A stretch of 8,840 bases of DNA from positions 1 through 8,840 of the forward strand of contig CAZSZJ010000039.1 of the NCBI GenBank assembly GCA_964610985.1, in the 5' to 3' direction. A program made the translations under genes and the position numbers. This DNA comes from JARIHD01 sp964610985. Its GTDB lineage: Bacteria; Patescibacteriota; Saccharimonadia; Saccharimonadales; UBA4665. The notes beneath the pieces were generated by a model, which worked only from the letters and a program-made list of their open reading frames with translations, ran no database searches and had not been told where the DNA came from. Shown here piece by piece: positions 5,139 to 8,840 of the stretch; the stretch's first letter is position 1, and every line of letters starts with the position of its first letter.

Positions 5139-5440
5139 AACAAATTCTTTATGTCTACAGTATAATTATCCGAAACTTCAAGTCCGTCAGCCATGAGGGC
5201 GGAGCGGTGCGCATCGCGGCCGCCGCCTGGCCAACCGGCGGCCAACCCGCCCTGTTTATTAACAACACGCTGCCATGGCAAATCCGTCGGACCGGTATGT
5301 GCAATCTGCCCCACTTCCCATGCCGCCCAAGCCGCGCCGCATAACGCCGCAACCTGACCATACGTCGCCACCCGCCCCTTTGGTATCTGGGCAACGACTT
5401 CGTACACTCTCTGTTTAAAATCAGCATCGACGCGAGGCAT
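5108..5440 (-). CDS. Alkyltransferase-like protein (ATL), MGMT family without active-site cysteine
   Basis: A 110-residue protein with the DNA-binding fold of O6-alkylguanine-DNA alkyltransferase: FKQRVYEVVAQIPKGRVATYGQVAALCG. The methyl-acceptor motif PCHRV is replaced by PWQRV (residues 55-59), with Trp56 in place of the cysteine. That is the hallmark of ATL proteins, which bind O6-alkylguanine without repairing it and flag it for nucleotide excision repair. Two further oddities: the motif has Gln where ATLs usually have His, and the position of the base-flipping arginine (A-R-x-V-G in the family) reads A-W-E-V-G, with Trp41. The start at ATG 5438-5440 is 11 nt after the thrS stop. A GGGG/AAGG stretch overlaps the thrS stop and could serve as a ribosome site. 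Confidence 0.88.
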   Translation of the reverse strand: MPRVDADFKQRVYEVVAQIPKGRVATYGQVAALCGAAWAAWEVGQIAHTGPTDLPWQRVVNKQGGLAAGWPGGGRDAHRSALMADGLEVSDNYTVDIKNLLWNPDQISLF

Positions 5441-5451
5441 AGCCTTAACCC

Positions 5452-7287
5452 CTACAGAGACGTTTTACTTACGCGACTCTTCGCTTCGTTGGCCACCGTC
5501 TTCAAAAATTCATCAATTGTACGTGCTTCGTGAGCAGGATTCACTTCCATGTCTTTACGCACGCGCGGCGTCAGTTGGCCGGTTTCAATTTCTTTTTCGC
5601 CGACTACGACCGAATATGGAACCTTCATTAGTTCGGCGTTTCGGATCTTCTTACCTACAGACTCGTTGTCGTTGTCGACGTATACGCGCAAACCCAATTC
5701 CTGCGCCTGAGCAACCATGTAGTCAGCAAATGCCACCGTCTTTTCTTCTTGATTCACGGTAATGATGCGAATCTGTTCTGGAGCGATCCAAACCGGAAAC
5801 TTACCGCCCAAATGCTCAATAAGAATGCCGATAAATCGCTCCAAAGAGCCATAAATTACGCGGTGAATAGCAATAGGTGTTTTTTCCTGACCATCTTTGT
5901 CGGTGTATTTCAGTTCAAAACGCAGCGGCTGCTGAAAGTCGAGCTGAATCGTGCCCATCTGCCATGGCCGACCAAGTACATCGGTCATCAAAATGTCGAT
6001 CTTTGGCCCATAGAAAGCACCGTCACCTTCTTCGATAAAGTATTCTTTGCCGCTTTCTTCCAGAATTTCCTTTAGCGTACCTTCGGCGCGGTCCCACAGT
6101 TCCGGGTCACCCATAAATTTATCGGGCCGCGTACCCAAACGAAATGAATACGACATACCAAAGATAGAGTAAAACAGCTCGGTGATTTCAAAGATACGCT
6201 TGTACTCTTCTTTTATTTGATCTTCCTGTACATATATATGAGCATCGTCTTGACGGAATCCGCGAACGCGCAGCAAACCGTTCAGCGCACCGGAAAGTTC
6301 GTAGCGATGCAAGGGATCAGTGTCACTAAAGCGAAGAGGTAGATCGCGGTAAGAGCGGTTTTTTGTTTTAAATACAATCATCGCGTTCGGGCAGTTCATA
6401 GCCTTCATGCCATACAACTCACCCTCAGCGGTCTCAGAAGTAAACATATCATCCCAATAGTGATCGAAGTGACCGCTGGTCACATAGAGGTCTTTCTTGT
6501 TAAGTAGAGGCGACACGATCTCTTGGTAGCCGCGGGTCGCATGTTCTTTGCGCCAAAAGTTGATAAGTTCATTGTAAAGCACAACACCATTCGGCAGCCA
6601 ATACGGCATACCAGGTGCAGTCTCATGAAAGAAGAATAAATCGAGCTCCTGGCCAAGTTTGCGGTGGTCGCGTTTTTTGGCTTCTTCGAGCATATTCAGG
6701 TATTGGCGGAGTTCTTTTTCGGTCGCAAAACCAACGCCGTACACGCGTTGCATCTGTGGGTTGTCTTCTTTGCCGCGCCAATACGCGCCCGATACGCGCA
6801 TTAGCTTAAAGGCGCCAACCTTACCTGTTGATTCCACGTGCGGGCCGCGGCACAGATCCGTAAAGTCGCCGTTTTTGTAAAATGAAACTTCGTCGATTTT
6901 GCCATCGCCTTCAGCTACTGTGCCTAGTTCCTCGGCTTTTAGATCCTTAGCGATGGTGGTGCCGGAGCGCTTGAGGTCGTTTAGCAACTCTTCTTTATAG
7001 GGCTGTTCGGCCTCTTTCGCCCACTCAATAGCAGCGTCGACAGGTCGAGTAAAACGCTCGAAAACCTGGTCTTCGCCAATGACTTTTTGCATCTCAGCCT
7101 CAATCTTGGAAAAATCTTCTTCGGAAAGCTGCTTGTCGCCCAGGTCGACATCGTAATAAAAGCCATTTTCGACCACCGGTCCAACGCCAAGCTTGATGCC
7201 GGGATGCAGACGCGTGAGAGCTGTTGCCAAGATATGCGCGAGGCTGTGTCGCATTGGATGTAGTTGATCGTCATGTGGGCTGGCCAT
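5452..7287 (-). CDS. thrS: Threonine--tRNA ligase (ThrRS), lacking the N-terminal TGS domain
   Basis: A 611-residue class II synthetase that charges tRNA-Thr. The N-terminal half is the editing domain that removes mis-attached serine, with HSLAH (His14, His18) and CRGPH (Cys146, His150) as its active site. The catalytic core has motif 2 (RVRGFRQDDAHIY) and motif 3 (HRVIYGSLERFIGIL). The three ligands of the threonine-binding zinc are Cys299 (MNCPN), His350 (DDAHIY) and His475 (AIHRV). The C-terminal anticodon-binding domain starts near residue 500. The roughly 60-residue TGS domain of E. coli ThrRS (642 residues) is absent. The start is set by an AAAGGAG ribosome site at 7294-7300, 6 nt upstream, and by the T-box terminator just before it, which leaves no room for an N-terminal extension. 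Confidence 0.97.
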   Translation of the reverse strand: MASPHDDQLHPMRHSLAHILATALTRLHPGIKLGVGPVVENGFYYDVDLGDKQLSEEDFSKIEAEMQKVIGEDQVFERFTRPVDAAIEWAKEAEQPYKEELLNDLKRSGTTIAKDLKAEELGTVAEGDGKIDEVSFYKNGDFTDLCRGPHVESTGKVGAFKLMRVSGAYWRGKEDNPQMQRVYGVGFATEKELRQYLNMLEEAKKRDHRKLGQELDLFFFHETAPGMPYWLPNGVVLYNELINFWRKEHATRGYQEIVSPLLNKKDLYVTSGHFDHYWDDMFTSETAEGELYGMKAMNCPNAMIVFKTKNRSYRDLPLRFSDTDPLHRYELSGALNGLLRVRGFRQDDAHIYVQEDQIKEEYKRIFEITELFYSIFGMSYSFRLGTRPDKFMGDPELWDRAEGTLKEILEESGKEYFIEEGDGAFYGPKIDILMTDVLGRPWQMGTIQLDFQQPLRFELKYTDKDGQEKTPIAIHRVIYGSLERFIGILIEHLGGKFPVWIAPEQIRIITVNQEEKTVAFADYMVAQAQELGLRVYVDNDNESVGKKIRNAELMKVPYSVVVGEKEIETGQLTPRVRKDMEVNPAHEARTIDEFLKTVANEAKSRVSKTSL

Positions 7288-7309
7288 TTTAGGCTCCTTT
7301 CTTATATGT

Positions 7310-7367
7310 AAAAAGACGCGGTTCGATTAAATACTCTCGCATGGTATTCAATCGTATTACCGCGTCT
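7310..7367 (-). terminator. Regulated terminator of the T-box leader
   Basis: AGACGCGGT (7359-7367) pairs with ACCGCGTCT (7314-7322). The stem continues as an 11-bp helix CGATTGAATAC / GTATTTAATCG, and a T5 tract ends at 7310. Its 5' strand (GAGAC) is also the 3' strand of antiterminator helix A1. It ends about 10 nt before the thrS ribosome binding site. Confidence 0.9.
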
Positions 7368-7560
7368 CGGACCCAGAAGCTATGTCGCAAAATTTTGCTT
7401 GATAGTTCCGGGCGGTTCCACCGGACTTCCTTTGCTTTTATTTTGAAAGCTCAGGCGCTTATTGCTTCACGTTAACGTACGTTTGGCTGCCCACGGAGCT
7501 CGGCAGTTGGTGAATCTGCTTCGCCGCTCGATGTGATTATGAACCTCCCAGTTCATAATC
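7310..7560 (-). promoter_or_regulatory. T-box riboswitch in the thrS leader
   Basis: A leader RNA that binds uncharged tRNA-Thr and then lets transcription continue into thrS. The T-box core is GTCCGGTGGAACCGCC (7411-7426). The bulge TGGA (7417-7420) would pair with a tRNA 3' end UCCA, as for a tRNA-Thr with U73. Antiterminator helix A1: 7421-7426 with 7364-7370 (6 bp plus one bulged A). Helix A2: 7408-7413 with 7371-7376, closed by a hairpin around GCAAAATTTTGC. The A1 3' strand overlaps the 5' strand of a strong terminator, so the two structures exclude each other. Upstream are a stem III-like hairpin (7446-7450 with 7434-7438) and stem I-like helices (7522-7525 with 7454-7457; 7510-7514 with 7466-7470). 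I could not place the specifier codon; Thr triplets occur at 7509-7511 (ACC) and as ACG at 7480-7482, 7476-7478 and 7470-7472. Confidence 0.85.
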
Positions 7561-7569
7561 ATTGTAACA
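7561..7569 (-). promoter_or_regulatory. Extended -10 promoter of the thrS operon
   Basis: The minus strand reads TGTTACAAT, identical to the promoter nonamer of the winged-helix gene. Transcription would start near 7554-7556, inside the 5' arm of a perfect 10-bp hairpin (7551-7560 with 7535-7544). If the whole hairpin belongs to the leader, a start farther upstream is needed (see 7598-7606). No -35 is seen. Confidence 0.45.
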
Positions 7570-7597
7570 CATCGCAAAACTTCGCCTTACACGTACT

Positions 7598-7606
7598 ACT
7601 ATAACA
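7598..7606 (-). promoter_or_regulatory. Alternative extended -10 promoter upstream of the T-box
   Basis: TGTTATAGT on the minus strand, 37 nt upstream of the other candidate, would start RNA near 7591. That longer RNA could also form a 7-bp helix (CGATGTG with CACATCG) around the 10-bp hairpin, giving a more complete 5' domain. Which start is used cannot be told from sequence. Confidence 0.35.
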
Positions 7607-7704
7607 ATGATGGTACGATCCGGCTAGTACTAATGTGTTGTCATTTTTGTAATAGTCCCTGGGGATAACTCCACACCCAAGCCACAAGAGATTTATATCA
7701 TGAA

Positions 7705-7730
7705 TGGTATATACCAGATATGACATATCT
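7705..7730. repeat. Two adjacent palindromes in a gene-free stretch
   Basis: TGGTATATACCA (7705-7716) is a perfect 12-bp palindrome. It touches AGATATGACATATCT (7716-7730), with 7-bp arms around one central base. They are flanked by an imperfect outer pair (CATG near 7699-7702 and 7734-7737). They lie downstream of the tRNA-Val terminator and upstream of the thrS promoters. Operator dyads are possible. The rest of 7607-7742 shows no open frame or RNA motif I recognise. Confidence 0.4.
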
Positions 7731-7742
7731 CATCCATGGTAA

Positions 7743-7767
7743 TAAAAATGCCAGGGATTACCCTGGC
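7743..7767 (-). terminator. Terminator after tRNA-Val
   Basis: GCCAGGG (7761-7767) pairs with CCCTGGC (7750-7756) around a TAAT loop and is followed by ATTTTTATT, a 7-bp GC-rich rho-independent terminator 16 nt after the tRNA. Confidence 0.9.
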
Positions 7768-7783
7768 TTGTTACTTAGGAAGA

Positions 7784-7860
7784 TGGTGGGCCCTAGAGGA
7801 CTCGAACCTCTGACCTCATCCACGTCAAGGATGCGCTCTAGCCAACTGAGCTAAGAGCCC
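7784..7860 (-). tRNA. tRNA-Val (anticodon GAC)
   Basis: A 77-nt cloverleaf. The acceptor GGGCTCT pairs with AGGGCCC (one G-U), the D stem is GCTC/GAGC, the anticodon stem CATCC/GGATG encloses the loop TTGACGT, and the T arm is AGAGG TTCGAGT CCTCT, with A73 and an encoded CCA. Anticodon GAC reads GUC and GUU valine codons. It has its own promoter and terminator. Confidence 0.95.
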
Positions 7861-7890
7861 AAACTCCAAAACCCTTAAAGTAACTCCATT

Positions 7891-7919
7891 AATATAGCGC
7901 ACCTTTATGATTTTCGCAA
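7891..7919 (-). promoter_or_regulatory. Promoter of tRNA-Val
   Basis: TTGCGA (7914-7919), a 17-nt spacer, TATATT (7891-7896) on the minus strand. Transcription would start near 7884, giving a 5' leader of about 24 nt for RNase P to remove. Confidence 0.7.
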
Positions 7920-7963
7920 GAGCATCCCCCCTGTTATTCCGCTCATGCTTCCCTGTTGCAGGC

Positions 7964-7992
7964 TTGACTCCTGGCGCATCCTTTGCTAACAT
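7964..7992 (+). promoter_or_regulatory. Promoter of the 38-codon gene
   Basis: TTGACT (7964-7969), a 17-nt spacer ending in TGC, then TAACAT (7987-7992), an extended -10. This gives a start near 7999, about 16 nt before the GTG start. It is divergent from the tRNA-Val promoter. Confidence 0.7.
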
Positions 7993-8014
7993 ATCCCGGT
8001 TAAGAGAGTTTTTG

Positions 8015-8131
8015 GTGAGTATCAAAAAATCAAGCACGCTTGATGATTTCAAGCTTTTTTATGAGGAATTAGCATTTTCCTCTAAACCCAATCGAATTCG
8101 CCGTTTGCGCGTAGCCACCTCTGTTAAGTAG
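8015..8131 (+). CDS. Small basic protein of unknown function, 38 residues
   Basis: I do not recognise this protein. From GTG 8015-8017 it reads MSIKKSSTLDDFKLFYEEL followed by a basic C-terminus (KPNRIRRLRVATSVK). The N-terminal half has an amphipathic helix pattern; the C-terminal half has six Arg/Lys in 15 residues, so RNA or ribosome binding is possible. A faint likeness to the C-terminus of ribosomal protein bS21 (FYE...KP...A-S-V-K) is too short to trust. The frame is open back to ATG 7907, but that would include the promoter. An AAGAGAG ribosome site at 8002-8008 is 6 nt from the GTG. Own promoter and own terminator make a real, separately expressed gene likely. The transcript, about 180 nt, could instead act as an RNA. 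Confidence 0.55.
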   Translation: MSIKKSSTLDDFKLFYEELAFSSKPNRIRRLRVATSVK

Positions 8132-8147
8132 TGGCAAAGCACTTATC

Positions 8148-8181
8148 GCCGCCTCCGTCCTGTAAGCTGAGGCGGCTTTTT
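8148..8181 (+). terminator. Terminator of the 38-codon gene
   Basis: GCCGCCTC (8148-8155) pairs perfectly with GAGGCGGC (8169-8176) around a 13-nt loop and is followed by TTTTT. It separates the small gene from nrdR. Confidence 0.92.
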
Positions 8182-8249
8182 GCTTGCCCGGCATGGGCCT
8201 TACCCACAATATAACAGAGAGTTTTCCACTAGCATTTTAAACAGCTACA

Positions 8250-8265
8250 TGACAATATGTAGTCA
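8250..8265 (+). promoter_or_regulatory. NrdR-box-like palindrome over the nrdR -10 and start
   Basis: TGACAATATGTAGTCA matches the core of the NrdR box as I remember it (ACwATATwTwGT) at all but one position, and its outer bases TGAC/GTCA are themselves an inverted repeat. TGACAATAT also reads as a TGn-extended -10 (CAATAT) ending 6 nt before ATG. NrdR binding here would block polymerase, suggesting autoregulation. Usually two boxes occur in tandem, and I see only one. Confidence 0.5.
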
Positions 8266-8669
8266 TGGTATGTATCTATTGCGGTTCAGAAACACAAGTG
8301 ATTAACTCTCGCCCCCAAAAGCGAGTGAATCAGATTTGGCGACGTCGTAAATGTCAGCAGTGCAGCAATATAATGACTTCTCATGAAGTTTTTGATCTTT
8401 CGGCAAGTGTACTCGTCGAGTACAACAATAAAACGCTCCAACCTTTTCATCGCGATCTTTTATTCGTGAGTATCTACGAAAGCTGCAAACACCGTCCGAA
8501 CACCTTAGTCGAAGTGTCGAGCCTAACTCAAACAATTGTTGCCGAACTACTCCAAGGCCGCTTACGGGATAGCAAGGTTACTCGCAGTGCAATTATAGAG
8601 ACGGCAGCAAAAGTGCTGCAGCGCTTCGACGCTTCTGCTGCTGCAATCTATCAAGCCTATCACCGCTAA
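8265..8669 (+). CDS. nrdR: Transcriptional regulator NrdR
   Basis: NrdR represses ribonucleotide reductase genes when (d)ATP is plentiful. The 134-residue protein has the zinc ribbon with Cys3-Cys6 (CIYC) and Cys30-Cys33 (CQQC), the conserved SRP and RRR stretches between them (15-17, 26-28), and an ATP-cone domain from about residue 48 (VLVEYNNKTLQPFHRDLLFVS, with ESCKHRP after it). It is shorter than the usual 150 or so residues. It has diverged at normally conserved places: NIMTSHE stands where RFTTYE is typical, and the end reads AAAIYQAYHR instead of VRFASVYR. There is no Shine-Dalgarno; the mRNA is probably leaderless. No reductase gene is in the window. Confidence 0.88.
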   Translation: MVCIYCGSETQVINSRPQKRVNQIWRRRKCQQCSNIMTSHEVFDLSASVLVEYNNKTLQPFHRDLLFVSIYESCKHRPNTLVEVSSLTQTIVAELLQGRLRDSKVTRSAIIETAAKVLQRFDASAAAIYQAYHR

Positions 8670-8703
8670 CCCTAGGCGTCGAAGCTAAACGACTGCTGAA
8701 GCT

Positions 8704-8840
8704 TTACTTTTTCTTCTGACCTTCGCTCGTAACGACCGCTTTTTCGGTCACGTCGAACTTATCCATGTACCGGCCCAACATCAGGCGGGTCTGTGAGTAT
8801 AATGCCGCAAATGAGTTGTATACGATTGTGGTGTGATGCA
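8704..8840 (-). CDS. C-terminal end of an unidentified protein (5' part beyond the window)
   Basis: The last 44 or so codons of a minus-strand gene, ending at TAA 8704-8706. The visible residues include HHTTIVYNSFAALYSQTRLM and a charged tail TSEGQKKK. The frame is open to the window edge and its codon use is like its neighbours. HHTTIVY recalls the RDHTTV(I/M)HA element of the DnaA C-terminal DNA-binding domain, but the following residues do not fit well, so I do not name it. It converges with nrdR, 34 bp away, with no ordinary terminator between them. Confidence 0.5.
   Translation of the reverse strand, partial: HHTTIVYNSFAALYSQTRLMLGRYMDKFDVTEKAVVTSEGQKKK

Noticed and set aside
7669..7677. 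DnaA-box-like TTATCCCCA on the minus strand
   Set aside because: A single one-mismatch site with no cluster and no AT-rich unwinding region; expected by chance.
7907..8014. ATG start 36 codons upstream for the small basic protein
   Set aside because: It would include the near-consensus promoter and has no ribosome site, whereas the GTG at 8015 has both a promoter and a Shine-Dalgarno upstream.
8265..8669. Open frame of 77 codons on the strand opposite nrdR, and similar antisense frames across thrS, miaA and the ASCH-RNase H gene
   Set aside because: They are shadows of genes with clear family motifs, have no ribosome sites, and encode compositions unlike real proteins.
8738..8753. GACCG-CTTTTT-CGGTC hairpin as a terminator
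   Set aside because: It lies inside the open frame at the right edge, has only a 5-bp stem, and the T-run is in the loop rather than after the stem.

Overview
This window looks like a compact chromosomal segment from a small-genome bacterium of the Candidate Phyla Radiation, most plausibly Candidatus Saccharibacteria (TM7). That assignment is inference. It rests on roughly mid-range base composition, very tight gene spacing, a short divergent NrdR, a threonyl-tRNA synthetase without its N-terminal TGS domain, a winged-helix regulator fused to a degenerate nucleotidyltransferase fold, and several genes without leader or Shine-Dalgarno sequence. Genes read well in the standard bacterial code, and no in-frame UGA recoding is needed. 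No CRISPR array, insertion sequence or phage module is visible.

Layout from left to right. The left edge holds the 5' part of the RNase P RNA (minus strand) with its promoter. Next, all on the minus strand, come an ASCH-RNase H fusion protein, a frameshifted Nudix hydrolase, a methyltransferase-like tail in another frame, and tRNA-Pro(GGG) with its own promoter and terminator. A probable structured small RNA of about 135 nt follows, with a 6S-RNA-like fold, and then a site-2 (M50) protease gene. The M50 gene is divergent from rpmB (ribosomal protein L28, plus strand). rpmB converges on a metallo-beta-lactamase-fold gene, and the two share a perfect bidirectional terminator.

From 2964 to about 7610 everything is on the minus strand. 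A winged-helix regulator and the MBL-fold gene form one small operon. Upstream lies thrS - alkyltransferase-like gene - miaA, packed with an 11-nt gap and a 31-nt overlap. The thrS leader is a transcriptional T-box riboswitch: tRNA-acceptor-binding bulge, an antiterminator, and a competing terminator just before the thrS ribosome binding site. The T-box therefore probably controls all three genes in response to uncharged tRNA-Thr.

Right of the T-box are tRNA-Val(GAC) (minus), a 38-residue basic orphan protein with its own promoter and terminator (plus), nrdR (plus) with a NrdR-box-like palindrome over its own start, and the C-terminal end of an unidentified minus-strand gene.

The shared theme is translation and RNA: RNase P, RNase H, two tRNAs, L28, ThrRS, MiaA and a T-box. 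Three genes (M50, winged-helix regulator, nrdR) have a -10 element exactly 6 nt before ATG, implying leaderless mRNAs. The items most worth a second look are the T-box in this lineage, the 6S-like RNA and the leaderless promoter geometry.
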